Assembly (NCBI GenBank): GCA_024277915.1
Contig: JAJRUG010000128.1
Span: 1-64,000 of the forward strand
Direction of reading: 5' to 3'
DNA: 64,000 bases
From: Gammaproteobacteria bacterium
GTDB lineage: Bacteria > Pseudomonadota > Gammaproteobacteria > Steroidobacterales > GCA-2729495
Part shown: positions 1-10,158 of the stretch, in pieces
How the letters are laid out: every line of letters starts with the position of its first letter
Position numbering within the stretch: the first letter of the stretch is position 1
The notes under the pieces: model-generated
Told to the model about the DNA's origin: nothing
Seen by the model: the letters and a program-made list of their open reading frames with translations, nothing else
Databases searched by the model: none
Program-made: the position numbers and the translations under genes

Positions 1-1638
1 ACTTTTCCGATACCCTCTTTGGAGGGTGAGGCGAGACTTCCATCCATTGTCGATCTGTATGTTAACGGTGTACTGCGTAATCGTGAGCAGGTAGCGCCAG
101 GTCAGTTGCGAATCGAGGATATTCCGGTTGTGACCGGCGGTGGGCAGGTACAGATGGTAGTGACAGATATGCTCGGCAGGCAGCAGGTTGTCTTGCAGGA
201 TTTCTATGCCAGTGCACAAATGCTCAGGACTGGTCTGTCAGACTATTCCTACAGCATAGGCAAGCTCAGACAGAATTTCGGTCTTGCCAGCAATGACTAT
301 GGTGACGAGGTATTTCTCGGCAAGCATCGTTATGGTCTAAGTTCTGCAGTCACTCTGGGCGGGCGGGTAGAACTCTCTAATTTTACGCAGATATTTGGCG
401 GTAGTGCTGACTGGGCATTGACGCGTGGCGGAATCGCCAGCGCCGGGCTCGGCGCGAGTACTGGTCGTGCGGGCCAGGGAGTAGCTTGGCTGCTTGGATA
501 TCAATTTCAGAGTAGCAATTTTCATTTCAACGCCCGGGCATCGGGAACCAGCAGGGAATTTACGCTGATTGATACAGAGGGCTTTTTCACGCCGCCAAGC
601 CTTCAGACGGTAGTCAGCGGCGGATGGAGGAGGGGCCGGCGGGGCTCGATAGGTGCTACGCTGGTTCATCAGTCATATCGTGACCGGGAAAACCAGAATG
701 TATTGACCTTGACCCATAGCCGGGTGCTGCCAGGGAAGGTATCAATGGCGGTTTATACCAGTTGGCGGGATGCGGGGGAATCGGATTTCAGTGTCGGGTT
801 TTCATTCAGCAAGTCATTCGGGTACCGCCAGAGCGTCGGTACTTTTGCAGGCTACAGTCAGGATGAATTTCGCCTGCGGGCGGAAACGCAGTACAGTCTG
901 CCGGCTGGTCCCGGTGTAGGCTACCGGGCAGGTGCATCGCTGGCCGACAACAATCAGTTTGATGCCAATCTGGTAGGTCAGACAGATTTCGGTCGTTATT
1001 CGCTGGAAGCGCAGCAGTACGACCAGGATTTTTCCTGGCGGGCCAATGCGATGGGGTCTGTCGCATGGTTGACGGGGCGACCCTACTTCGCCAGAGAAAT
1101 AAATGACGGATTTGCGGTAGCCCAGGTGGGCAACTTTTCTGATATTCGTGTCTATGTCGATAATCAGGAGATCGGCAGGTCTGATTCACAAGGCCGGATA
1201 CTGTTACCCGCGTTACGACCCTATCAGGCGAACCGGATCCGGATCGAGGCCAACGATTTGCCGATACAGGCCAGGGTGGGTGCCATCGAAATGACAGTTT
1301 CACCATCTTTTCGCAGTGGTACGGTTGTGAACTTCGATGTCGATATGGCGTATTCGATGATTGTATTTGCGCGGCTACCGGATGGCAGTGCAGTACCTGA
1401 AGGGGCGGTAGCCAGAATACAGGGCGGGACAGAACAATTGCCGATCGGACTGGGCGGCATGATCTACCTGGCAGGCCTTGACGGTGTAACGGTGGTTGAA
1501 GTTACCTGGCCGGGAAACGCGTGCAGCTTTACGGCACCTGTTCCTGACGGAGATCATCCGTTGCCGAGCATTCCTGTCGCCTGTACCGGTGCCGACAAAG
1601 ATTCGCGTCACATTGTGATGGGCCGGAATAATGAGTAA
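1..1638 (+). CDS. Fimbrial outer-membrane usher, C-terminal part (5' end outside window)
   Basis: The frame is open from base 1, so only about 545 of the roughly 800 residues usual for an usher are present. Ushers are outer-membrane pores that receive chaperone-bound pilus subunits and assemble them outside the cell. What is visible is a long run of alternating aromatic/polar beta-strands typical of the usher barrel, then a small beta domain (GNFSDIRVYVDNQEIG) and a C-terminal domain with one Cys pair (NACSF and PVACTG). A spore-coat-U-type subunit gene follows after 11 bases, which points to the Csu-like (archaic) chaperone-usher class. The missing N-terminus and the chaperone and other subunits should lie just upstream. 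Family assignment is firm; the pilus subtype is inferred from the neighbour. Confidence 0.85.
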   Translation, partial: TFPIPSLEGEARLPSIVDLYVNGVLRNREQVAPGQLRIEDIPVVTGGGQVQMVVTDMLGRQQVVLQDFYASAQMLRTGLSDYSYSIGKLRQNFGLASNDYGDEVFLGKHRYGLSSAVTLGGRVELSNFTQIFGGSADWALTRGGIASAGLGASTGRAGQGVAWLLGYQFQSSNFHFNARASGTSREFTLIDTEGFFTPPSLQTVVSGGWRRGRRGSIGATLVHQSYRDRENQNVLTLTHSRVLPGKVSMAVYTSWRDAGESDFSVGFSFSKSFGYRQSVGTFAGYSQDEFRLRAETQYSLPAGPGVGYRAGASLADNNQFDANLVGQTDFGRYSLEAQQYDQDFSWRANAMGSVAWLTGRPYFAREINDGFAVAQVGNFSDIRVYVDNQEIGRSDSQGRILLPALRPYQANRIRIEANDLPIQARVGAIEMTVSPSFRSGTVVNFDVDMAYSMIVFARLPDGSAVPEGAVARIQGGTEQLPIGLGGMIYLAGLDGVTVVEVTWPGNACSFTAPVPDGDHPLPSIPVACTGADKDSRHIVMGRNNE

Positions 1639-1649
1639 GGCACAATAGA

Positions 1650-2120
1650 ATGACAGGCTTACGAAAATTTCTGCTGCTAATGATGCTGTCAGTCATGTGT
1701 GCAGAGTCAGCCTATGCCTTTCATAACCGGTTCTGTTTCATTCGCTCTTTCCCGGTATCTTTTGGTAATTACACGCCTGCCACACCCGTATCGGTAGATA
1801 GCACGGGGAGAATCAGAGTGCTCTGCATTGGTGGCGGACCGGGAAATTTCTACACTTTGAATATTGATTCGGGTTTGAGTGGCAACACCGCAAACCGAAC
1901 CATGCTGTTCGGCGGTAACCCGCTCGCCTACAATCTATACAAGGACCCTGCCAGAACACAGATATGGGGCGATGGCACTGGTGGAGCGACTCCACTGGCA
2001 CAACCGGTAAACAGTTTTTTTATTATCAGGACGGTACCGGTATACGGGCGGCTGTTTGCGAATCAGGATCCGGTCCCCGGGATGTACTCCGATACCGTAT
2101 TTGTAACCATTGAGTTCTAG
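1650..2120 (+). CDS. Spore coat protein U domain pilus subunit
   Basis: Protein of 156 residues with a Sec signal peptide (hydrophobic LLLMMLSVMC, cleavage probably after AYA). The mature part carries the features of the SCPU/Csu pilin family: an early Cys, a strand like FPVSFGNYTPATPVSV, and a C-terminal strand YSDTVFVTIEF of the kind used in donor-strand exchange. Family members are polymerised or placed at the tip of archaic chaperone-usher pili. It follows the usher with an AAGG ribosome-binding site about 9 bases before the ATG, so the two are probably co-transcribed. It is the last gene of the operon here. Whether it is the tip adhesin or a minor subunit cannot be told from one sequence. 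Confidence 0.82.
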   Translation: MTGLRKFLLLMMLSVMCAESAYAFHNRFCFIRSFPVSFGNYTPATPVSVDSTGRIRVLCIGGGPGNFYTLNIDSGLSGNTANRTMLFGGNPLAYNLYKDPARTQIWGDGTGGATPLAQPVNSFFIIRTVPVYGRLFANQDPVPGMYSDTVFVTIEF

Positions 2121-2156
2121 GGTTCTCGGCTAACAGGCTACCCGAGTGACCGGGTA

Positions 2157-4121
2157 TCAGGATGGCTGAGGCTGTCCACCCACCGGCATACAAAGCGACT
2201 GGAACACACCGGTTTCAGCGGTGGTTGACCAGGCAACCTGATTCTTCCCTTCATCTTTGGCTGTGTACAGCGCCCGGTCCGCTGCGACCAGGTAGGTTTC
2301 CGGTTCTGACTCTTCCGAGGGTACGGTGGATGTGACGCCGACGCTCACAGTCACCAGCTTGCCGGAGCTGCTTTCCCGGTGCGGCAGTGCCAGTTCTTCC
2401 ACCGCTTTGCGGATATTCTCGGCAACCCGGAGGCCACCTTCCAGTGGAGTATCACCGAGGATGGCCACAAATTCTTCACCACCGTACCGGGCAACCATGT
2501 CTGAGCCCCGGCAAACGACATCACGAATTGCTTCTGCAACCGCGCGCAGGCAGGTATCTCCCTTCTGATGGCCATAGGTATCGTTGTAGGCCTTGAAATC
2601 ATCGATATCGATAATGACGAATGAGATGGCCTGTTTATCTCTTTGTGCCTGGCGCCAGGTCTGGCTCAGGAACTCTGCAAACCAGCGCCGGTTGGCGACA
2701 CCCGTCAGACTGTCTATGCGACTAAGGCGCCTCAGTGCGCTGTTGGCTTCCTTGAGCTGTTCAGTTCGTTTGGCTATTTCTTTTTCACGGTTGGTGATGA
2801 CAAACTCAAGCTCAGTGCGCAGTTTTTCGCCCTCTCTGAGAGCGGATTGAATTTTTCCGTAGGATCGACGCAACCGGCGCGCCAGTGAGTCCAGGTGATC
2901 GAATACCGCTGTGACTTCCCGCGGCGCATCAGGTGGAGGCAAAGGAATAGTGGCATCTTCCTTGAGATCAAAATGCCGGACTGCCCCGTCAAGAGCTTTC
3001 AGAGGCCGGGAGATACTGTTTGCCAGCGCCAGCGCAAAGCAGATGGATATCGCAATTGTGAAGACCAGCCAGGTGAAGGCAACGGCGTACTCCTCAAGCA
3101 GAGCGTTCTGTACCTGACTGAGCGGATCGAAAACGATGACCTGCCAGCCGTCAGTCGTAGTACTCCGTGCAGCCAGGTATTTCTGTGCGGATTGGCTACC
3201 AGGTGGCTGGTGATCAAAGTTGTAGGCTCCGATGCGGTTGGGCATGGTTTCACTACGGAGTATCAGGCTGTTGTTGAGGTCTGTCAGAGCATCCATGCCT
3301 GCTGATGCAGAGGCAAACAATACGCGGTTATACGGGTCGGTAATCAGGATTCCCGCTCCCTTGTCAACCGGTGCCATTTCCGCGCTGATGGCGAGTCTGT
3401 CGAGGCCCAGATACCCCAGCACAACGCCCCAATGCTGACCGTCGGAAGCTGTTACGGGAGCCCCGATAATGATTATTGGCTGACTATCAAGCGTCGCATC
3501 CATCAATGCATTCGAAACGTACACCTCGCCACTGGCCAGCGGTTTGGTAAAGAAGTCTCGATTCGCAAATGAATTCGACGGGTCATCAAAAGTCCGTAGC
3601 CGGCCATTGACCATTGATGATCCCGCAATCACCTCTCCTGACCTGTTGACTACTACCAATGACCTGAATGAAGCATATTTTCCATGAACAGAAGTCATCC
3701 ACCCGCTGAGATGCCTGGTGGGCTGGTTGACTTGTCCCTGCAACTGGATGGCAAGATCCTCTATGGAGTTGCTGACCATGTTCAGGATGTAGCCGGTATT
3801 GCTCGCGATTGTGTCGGCGCTCGACTGCAGCAGAGTCGCGTTACGTTCGAGTTGCTCATGTGTTGATCTTTCCGAGAGCACCAGGGCCAGCGAAATCGCC
3901 GGGAGAGTGGCTGCCAATACCAGGCCTAACAGCAGCCGGCTTTTTAGTGTCGGCATTTGCAGCTTTCGGATTGCTGTTGGGAGTTTCTTGCCGGTCAGCA
4001 GCAGGATGCCGGCATAAAGACCCAGCAATCCGAACAGCGTGATGCCGGCCAGTGTGATCCAGACAGGCCAGGAGAGTCCATAGGATGTGGAGTCACCGAT
4101 GTAGGATAGCCATCCTTTCAT
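2157..4121 (-). CDS. Membrane diguanylate cyclase with periplasmic sensor, HAMP and GGDEF
   Basis: 654 residues. Two N-terminal hydrophobic segments (about 18-45 and 64-84) are followed by an extracytoplasmic region of Cache type, a further membrane segment near 350, a HAMP-like linker (NSISRPLKALDGAVRHF), a coiled coil and a C-terminal GGDEF domain. The active-site loop is GGEEF at residues 547-551. An RxxD motif (R538-D541) sits five residues before it, the usual inhibitory I-site for c-di-GMP. It should make c-di-GMP from two GTP in response to an external ligand. It converges on the pilus operon, and surface pili are common c-di-GMP targets, but a link is only inferred. The ligand is unknown. 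Confidence 0.9.
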   Translation of the reverse strand: MKGWLSYIGDSTSYGLSWPVWITLAGITLFGLLGLYAGILLLTGKKLPTAIRKLQMPTLKSRLLLGLVLAATLPAISLALVLSERSTHEQLERNATLLQSSADTIASNTGYILNMVSNSIEDLAIQLQGQVNQPTRHLSGWMTSVHGKYASFRSLVVVNRSGEVIAGSSMVNGRLRTFDDPSNSFANRDFFTKPLASGEVYVSNALMDATLDSQPIIIIGAPVTASDGQHWGVVLGYLGLDRLAISAEMAPVDKGAGILITDPYNRVLFASASAGMDALTDLNNSLILRSETMPNRIGAYNFDHQPPGSQSAQKYLAARSTTTDGWQVIVFDPLSQVQNALLEEYAVAFTWLVFTIAISICFALALANSISRPLKALDGAVRHFDLKEDATIPLPPPDAPREVTAVFDHLDSLARRLRRSYGKIQSALREGEKLRTELEFVITNREKEIAKRTEQLKEANSALRRLSRIDSLTGVANRRWFAEFLSQTWRQAQRDKQAISFVIIDIDDFKAYNDTYGHQKGDTCLRAVAEAIRDVVCRGSDMVARYGGEEFVAILGDTPLEGGLRVAENIRKAVEELALPHRESSSGKLVTVSVGVTSTVPSEESEPETYLVAADRALYTAKDEGKNQVAWSTTAETGVFQSLCMPVGGQPQPS

Positions 4122-4333
4122 AGTGTCAGGTTCATCTATTGCCGGAGTCGGAAAAACCCGATTCAGAAAGGCCCTGATTCACCGGATCGGGGCACATTGA
4201 ACAGGGAGCAGCCTGTGAGAATAGCCCTGACAGCGCCGGATTGATGCGACCTGATCCCGCTTTTTCGGGTAAAGTGGGCGGACATAAGCAGGGAGTTTGC
4301 CACTGGCAAACACCGTCATTTCAAGGGGAAGCA

Positions 4334-7069
4334 ATGAACTATCGACAGGCGTATAAGTGCATCGGGTGGCTGGGTGTTTTTCTGTCTTTCGGACTGTTAG
4401 CAGCCTGCGGCAGTGATACCGGCACCGAATCTGTCGTAAAGGCTGCCTCTGATGATGAGCCGTATTTTCGCTTGCCCGATACAGTCCGCCCTGAACGATA
4501 CCGGCTCGACCTGACGATCATCCCGGATAGCGATCACTTTTCCGGCCATGTTGAAATTGACGTAGAGATAGTCAAACCGGTCGACGTCATCTGGTTGCAT
4601 GGCAAGAATCTCGATATCAGTTCGGCGACCGTGACCAAGAGTAACGGTGAAGTGATCGCAGCGATATACAGTGAAGTGACCACCGACGGGATGGCTCGCC
4701 TGAACTTGATGGAAGAACTGCAGCCGCAAATGGCAACGATCAGTATCGACTATTCCGCTCCCTTCAAGCCCACGCTGAATGGCTTGTACAAGGTGAAAGT
4801 TGGCAATGATTCATATGGGTTCACGCAGTTCGAAAGTATCTACGCACGCAGAGCCTTTCCTTCATTTGATGAGCCACGTTTCAAAACGCCATTTGAAACC
4901 ACAATTACTACTCGCTCTGCCTATGGTGCTTTCAGCAATACTCTGGCCACTGGCGAAACAGCACTCGAAAATGATCTGAAGCGGATCAGCTACGCAGTAA
5001 CCGAGAAACTACCGACGTACCTTGTGGCATTCGCTGTAGGGCCGCTGGATGTCGTGGAGTGGGCCGCAATACCACCGTCATCGTATCGTGACAGTCCAAT
5101 TCCATTGCGTGGCCTTGCGGTTCGCGGGCAGGGCGAGCGGATGAACTGGGCGCTGAAAAACACAGCACAGCTGCTGGGCTCGCTCGAAGAGTATTTCGGG
5201 GTCGCATATCCATATGACAAGCTGGATATTGTCGCAGTACCCGATTTTGCCAGCGGTGCGATGGAGAATGCGGGGTTGATTACCTACCGGGAGCCGTTGC
5301 TACTATTGGGTGATGAACCGTCGGTCAATATGCAGCGACGCTATGTCATGACCCATGCCCACGAATTAGCCCATCAATGGTTCGGGAACCTGGTCACCAT
5401 GCCCTGGTGGGATGACATCTGGCTCAATGAGGCATTCGCAAGCTGGATTCAGGCCAAGGCAAGCCATGAGTGGGGCCCGGAATATCAATTTGACAGGCAT
5501 ACCCAGGCGCGCGGATTCAACGTCATGGCAGCGGACAGCCTGATCACGGCACGGCAGATACGGCAGCCGGTCAAAGATTCAGGCGGCATTATCAACGCCT
5601 TCGATGGTATTACCTATCTCAAGGGTGCTGCTGTTTTGCAGATGATTGAGCGCTATCTTGGAGCAGACAACTTCCGGGCAGGAATTCGCAGCTATATACA
5701 GGAACACAGGTTTGGCAGTGCTACGGTATATGACCTGATTGCAGCCCTGACCGCAGCATCAGGCAAAGACAAGGATGTGAAAGGCGCGTTTGAGAGCTTT
5801 TTGTTCCAGCCGGGAGTGCCCTATGTCGATGTCGCTGTTCGTTGTGAAGGCGAAACCGTAGTAGTTGACATGACTCAGGAACGGTATTTTCCGCTGGGAT
5901 CAGCCGGTGACCGCAACCAGACCTGGAATATTCCGGTTTGCCTTGCCTGGGGAAGCGGGGTTGAACGTAACGAAGAATGTATCTTGCTCACCGGGCAACA
6001 GCAAACTGTCTCATTACCTGGTGCCACGCAATGTCCTGACTGGTTGATGCCGAATGCAGGCGGAGCCGGGTACTATCGATGGAACCTGGATGACAAAAGC
6101 ATGATGGCGCTGCGCAAGGTGTTCAATACAGAACTGGATGCCCAGGAGCGCCTTTCAGTAGTTGATACCCTGACAGCCGGGGTGAATAACGGTACAACTT
6201 CGATTGGAACATTTGTCGAGATGCTTCCCGAAATTGTGGCGGCCAAAGAACGTACGGTAGTGACGTCACCGATGGGAACCTATCGGCGTATCATGACCAG
6301 GCTGCTGGATGAGGATCTTCAGGGGAAGGCAAGAAGTCATATCGATGCCATTTTGTCGCCGCGTCTTGCTGCTCTTGACGAACCTGGCGGTGCCGAGTCA
6401 CCAGTTGAAGCTGTAATGATGCGCCGTTACCTGATCAATTTCCTCGCACTGGATGCCCGTTCTTCGGATCTTCGTGGGGAACTGAAACAGGCTGCACATC
6501 GTTATATTGGCTACCAGACGGATGGAGCGCTGCATGACGATGCGCTGGATCCCGACCTGCTGACTACCGCTCTGATTGTAGCTGTTGAGGATAGTAGTGC
6601 CGGGTTTGTAGATGCACTCATCGTACAACTCAAGGCCAGTAGCGATCAGCGCATCCGCCAGTCTATTATTTCAGCATTGGCAAATGCGACTGATCCGGTA
6701 TCTATCGGGGAAATTCGTAAAGTCGTGATGAGCGATGCAGTACGTGCCAATGAAAGACAGACCTGGCTGGGGGGTATTCTCAATGATGATAGTCGCGCTG
6801 TGAACTGGCCCTGGGTTCAGGAGAATGTGGAGCTGATCCTCGCAGGCGGGTCAGACCGCATAGCCCGCGATGCGCCCAGATCATTCGGACGATGGTTTTG
6901 TTCTGATGAGGAAGCCGGCCAACTGCAAGCATTATTCGAGGACCGTGTGGATGACCACCTCGGCAGCCGCAAAGTCTACGAACAGACTCTGGAAAGTATT
7001 GATCTGTGTGTTGCATTCAAAGAGGGGCAATCCGGCAGTGCAGCTGACTATTTTTCTGCATTGGAGTAG
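4334..7069 (+). CDS. M1 family zinc aminopeptidase, lipoprotein
   Basis: A longer frame begins at 4241, but the ATG at 4334 has an AAGGGGAA ribosome-binding site and opens a lipoprotein signal (LLAAC), so it is preferred; this gives 911 residues. Gluzincin M1 hallmarks are present: GAMEN at 308-312 (N-terminal amine recognition) and HELAHQ at 343-348 with the third zinc ligand in WLNEAF (Glu366), giving HExxH-18-E. The N-terminal third resembles the M1 beta-saddle domain and the C-terminal third the helical ERAP1-type domain. It probably trims peptides in the periplasm or at the outer membrane. It stands alone between a divergent diguanylate cyclase gene and the next gene 127 bases on. Confidence 0.93.
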   Translation: MNYRQAYKCIGWLGVFLSFGLLAACGSDTGTESVVKAASDDEPYFRLPDTVRPERYRLDLTIIPDSDHFSGHVEIDVEIVKPVDVIWLHGKNLDISSATVTKSNGEVIAAIYSEVTTDGMARLNLMEELQPQMATISIDYSAPFKPTLNGLYKVKVGNDSYGFTQFESIYARRAFPSFDEPRFKTPFETTITTRSAYGAFSNTLATGETALENDLKRISYAVTEKLPTYLVAFAVGPLDVVEWAAIPPSSYRDSPIPLRGLAVRGQGERMNWALKNTAQLLGSLEEYFGVAYPYDKLDIVAVPDFASGAMENAGLITYREPLLLLGDEPSVNMQRRYVMTHAHELAHQWFGNLVTMPWWDDIWLNEAFASWIQAKASHEWGPEYQFDRHTQARGFNVMAADSLITARQIRQPVKDSGGIINAFDGITYLKGAAVLQMIERYLGADNFRAGIRSYIQEHRFGSATVYDLIAALTAASGKDKDVKGAFESFLFQPGVPYVDVAVRCEGETVVVDMTQERYFPLGSAGDRNQTWNIPVCLAWGSGVERNEECILLTGQQQTVSLPGATQCPDWLMPNAGGAGYYRWNLDDKSMMALRKVFNTELDAQERLSVVDTLTAGVNNGTTSIGTFVEMLPEIVAAKERTVVTSPMGTYRRIMTRLLDEDLQGKARSHIDAILSPRLAALDEPGGAESPVEAVMMRRYLINFLALDARSSDLRGELKQAAHRYIGYQTDGALHDDALDPDLLTTALIVAVEDSSAGFVDALIVQLKASSDQRIRQSIISALANATDPVSIGEIRKVVMSDAVRANERQTWLGGILNDDSRAVNWPWVQENVELILAGGSDRIARDAPRSFGRWFCSDEEAGQLQALFEDRVDDHLGSRKVYEQTLESIDLCVAFKEGQSGSAADYFSALE

Positions 7070-7196
7070 CCTGACACAGATATCGGGTGGTGGTGCAAAA
7101 CCTGATCCAGTTCGCAGTTTCCATAATCTCTGTTGATTTTGGTCGGGTGGGTTTCTATGGTGATGCCACACACCTTATAAAGGCCGGACTATAGTC

Positions 7197-8600
7197 ATGG
7201 AAAGCCCCGTACTCGACGCCCATCAAAAAACGCTGTCGATCAACCTTGATGAGAACCAGTACGGCACGATCGCAGAGATCGGGGCGGGCCAGGAAACGGC
7301 CCGCTGGTTTTTCAGAGTAGGCGGTGCAGCAGGCACCATCGCGAAAGCCATTTCGGCCTATGACATGAAGGTCAGTGACACGATCTACGGGCCGTGTCAG
7401 CGGTATGTCAGCCGTCAGCGCCTGGAAGCCATGGTCAACCATGAATACCAGCTGCTCATCGAGCGCCTGGGCGAAAAGCGTGGCGAGCAATGTTCATTTT
7501 TTGCCTTTGCCAACACAGTAGCTACCTGCAGTTTTTCGCAGAAGACACCGGGACATGGCTGGCTCGGCATCAAGTTTCGGGCGGAGCCACACCAGGAGGC
7601 ATCGCAAATCGATTTGCATGTGGTGCTCAAGGGGCAGGAAGTGGTCCAGGATCAGGAGACGCTGGGCCTTCTGGGGGTCAATCTGATCTACGGCGCGATG
7701 AACTATCATAATGATCCCGAACGACTACTGAGGTCTTTACTCGATAACCTCAGTGTTGATTTTCTGGAGATTGATCTGATCGATTTTAATGGGCCTGCAT
7801 TTGCACAGGTTGACAATCGGTTGATGGCATTGCACCTGGTGCAGCAGGGGTTATCCAAGGCTGCCATGTTCCGGGCAGATGGAAAAGTAGTACAGCCGGC
7901 AGAAGTTTTGTACAAGAAGGCCACGCTGGTGGAGCGCAGCCGGTTTCGTCCACCCACGCACCTGACGATGGATCTTCTCGATTGTTCTTACAGGGCATTT
8001 TGCAAGGAACAGGATGTTGAGCAGAAGGAGGTTGTGGTACTCAGTGAAATGACGCTGCATCATCTTGGCGCGCGCACGGAAATTGATGTTGATGATTTTC
8101 TTCAGCGTGCAGAGATTTTGTGTGCCCTGGGAAAGAACGTACTAATCTCTGATTTCCCTGAGTTTTTTCGATTGGCGGAATATCTGTCCGGCTGCACGGA
8201 AAAACCAATAGGCATTGCTCTTGGGGTTCCAACATTACGCCAGATATTCGATGAAAAATACTACCAGGATCTTGGTGGCGGTATCATGGAGTCAATGGGC
8301 AGGATGTTTGGAAAGAATGTACGGCTCTATGTCTGTCCCGAGTTGGCGGAGAACGGGATAGATCTGGTGACAATCAGCAACCTGGATATTCCAGCCCGGC
8401 AGAAAAATTTGTACCGTCATATTTGTGAAAACGGTTGCATCCGGGAGTTGACGGGTATCAATAAATCACATCTGTCGATCCTGTCCAATACCGTGCTGGA
8501 AAAAATCAGGAATAATGATCCGGAATGGGAGCAGATGGTACCGGAAATCGTAGCGAGTATCGTCAAGGAGCAGCGCTTGTTCAGCTACGGCTGTGGTTAG
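7197..8600 (+). CDS. Conserved protein of unknown function (467 aa)
   Basis: Soluble-looking protein without signal peptide or membrane segments. It opens with GTIAEIGAGQETARWFFRVG and has conserved-looking blocks such as SAYDMKVSDTIYG, GVNLIYGAMNYHN and LSEMTLHHLGAR. I recall this family only as a conserved proteobacterial protein that databases label inconsistently (for example as a TonB-dependent receptor); the sequence has nothing of a beta-barrel receptor, so I give no function. The middle part (DFLQRAEILCALGKNVLISDF, then an acidic-hydrophobic GVPTLRQIFDEKYY) looks like a globular alpha/beta enzyme. The antiporter gene that follows overlaps its stop by 8 bases if the GTG start is used, so the two may be co-expressed. 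Confidence 0.7.
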   Translation: MESPVLDAHQKTLSINLDENQYGTIAEIGAGQETARWFFRVGGAAGTIAKAISAYDMKVSDTIYGPCQRYVSRQRLEAMVNHEYQLLIERLGEKRGEQCSFFAFANTVATCSFSQKTPGHGWLGIKFRAEPHQEASQIDLHVVLKGQEVVQDQETLGLLGVNLIYGAMNYHNDPERLLRSLLDNLSVDFLEIDLIDFNGPAFAQVDNRLMALHLVQQGLSKAAMFRADGKVVQPAEVLYKKATLVERSRFRPPTHLTMDLLDCSYRAFCKEQDVEQKEVVVLSEMTLHHLGARTEIDVDDFLQRAEILCALGKNVLISDFPEFFRLAEYLSGCTEKPIGIALGVPTLRQIFDEKYYQDLGGGIMESMGRMFGKNVRLYVCPELAENGIDLVTISNLDIPARQKNLYRHICENGCIRELTGINKSHLSILSNTVLEKIRNNDPEWEQMVPEIVASIVKEQRLFSYGCG

Positions 8601-10158
8601 CCGGCGGCACCGCTTATGGCGCACTATGGCGGCGCCACTGGCACTGACAATAATTGTCGGAATCGTTCTTGCCAATTCATCAGCTGCACCGGCCGGAGCG
8701 GTGCCCCACTATGGTGTGCTCTCTTTATTACCGGCAGCTGTGACATTGGTCGTATGTTTCTGGAGCAGGAATGTCATTCTTGGTTTGTTTTGCGGCGTAC
8801 TGTCAGGCGGTATTGTTACCGGGCAGTTTAATGTTATTCGCGCTTACCTGATACCAAGCCTTGGTAGCGAGCAATACGCACAAATCCTGTTGGTCTATTT
8901 ATGGGCGTTGGGCGGCCTCATCGGGATCTGGACCAAGAATGGCGGTGCCCGGCATTTCGCCAAGACTGTCGCACACCGGTTTGTGAGCTCTGCACGCTCG
9001 GCCAAGTTGTTTGCCTGGACTATGGGTATCATTTTCCATCAGGGCGGGACAATCAGTACCGTACTGGCCGGAACGACTGCAAAACCCGTGGCGGATCGCG
9101 AACGTGTATCACATGAGGAGCTGTCATATATTGTTGACTCCACTGCCTCGCCCATCGCGACGCTGATTCCATTCAATGTCTGGCCCATCTATATTGCCGG
9201 GCTGATTACAATCGACTCTTTGAGTACTCTTGTTCCTGATGAGGAAAGTGCGATTGTCTGGTTCCTGAAGGCTATTCCGTTCAATTTCTATGCATGGATT
9301 GCAGTGACTTTTACATTGCTGCTTTCACTGGACAAGATGTTCTGGGTTGGCAAACGTATGCGCAGCGCGATGACAAGGGCGCGGGAGACAGGGCAGCTTG
9401 ATAGTAAGGATGCTCAGCCGCTGTTGGCGAAGGAGCTGAGCAATGCGGATGTCCCGGACTATTATCAGCCAGGGCTGGCAGATTTTTTTGTGCCCATTAG
9501 CATCCTGCTGGGGTTTACTATTGTGCCCTGGTTTCTGACGGGTGCACCGATGGTTTTTGAGGCATTTGGTTTGTCGCTGGTAGCCGCGATGATCCTGTCC
9601 GGCATCAGGGGCATGGCAATCCGGGATGTCTTCGATGGCATGCTCAACGGGATCAAAGGAGTCACAATCGGCGCTGTGATCCTTGGCCTGGCAGTAACGC
9701 TGGGTAACGTGTCTGAAGCGCTTGGTACTGCGGTATTTATCATCGAGAACACCAGCGGATTATTGCAAAATGTGCCCTATATGCTGCCCGGTATTTTGAT
9801 GATCGTGTGTATGCTGGTGTCTTTCTCGATTGGCTCATCATGGGGCACTTACGCTGTTGTATTTCCGATCGCACTACCGCTCGCTTTTGCAGTGAGCCCG
9901 GATCCGCTGTTCTTTGCGTTGAATTTTGGCGCAATTCTGGGTGGTGGAGTATTCGGAGATCAGTGTTCGCCATTTTCCGATACAACCGTATTGTCATCAA
10001 TGGCCTGCGGTGCAGATCTGATGGACCATGTCTTTACTCAACTGCCATTAGCACTGCTGGCTGCTGGTATTTCAATAGTTTTGTATATGCTGATCGCATT
10101 TATGCACTTTTATATAGACATGGGGTTTCCCGGGCCGGGAACAAGTCTTGGAATATGA
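8593..10158 (+). CDS. NhaC-type Na+/H+ antiporter family protein
   Basis: 521 residues from a GTG that overlaps the upstream stop; an ATG at 8626 would give 510 residues and directly precedes the first membrane segment. Neither has a strong ribosome-binding site. About a dozen hydrophobic segments are visible. Signature stretches of the NhaC/ion-transporter superfamily include FHQGGTISTVLAGTTAKPVADR, split around the membrane re-entrant region, SSWGTYAVVFPIALPLA, and FGDQCSPFSDTTVLSSMACG near the C-terminus. The family exchanges Na+ (sometimes coupled to organic acids) for protons across the inner membrane. The 3' end overlaps the convergent next gene by 49 bases. Exact substrate is uncertain. 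Confidence 0.85.
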   Translation: MVSRRHRLWRTMAAPLALTIIVGIVLANSSAAPAGAVPHYGVLSLLPAAVTLVVCFWSRNVILGLFCGVLSGGIVTGQFNVIRAYLIPSLGSEQYAQILLVYLWALGGLIGIWTKNGGARHFAKTVAHRFVSSARSAKLFAWTMGIIFHQGGTISTVLAGTTAKPVADRERVSHEELSYIVDSTASPIATLIPFNVWPIYIAGLITIDSLSTLVPDEESAIVWFLKAIPFNFYAWIAVTFTLLLSLDKMFWVGKRMRSAMTRARETGQLDSKDAQPLLAKELSNADVPDYYQPGLADFFVPISILLGFTIVPWFLTGAPMVFEAFGLSLVAAMILSGIRGMAIRDVFDGMLNGIKGVTIGAVILGLAVTLGNVSEALGTAVFIIENTSGLLQNVPYMLPGILMIVCMLVSFSIGSSWGTYAVVFPIALPLAFAVSPDPLFFALNFGAILGGGVFGDQCSPFSDTTVLSSMACGADLMDHVFTQLPLALLAAGISIVLYMLIAFMHFYIDMGFPGPGTSLGI

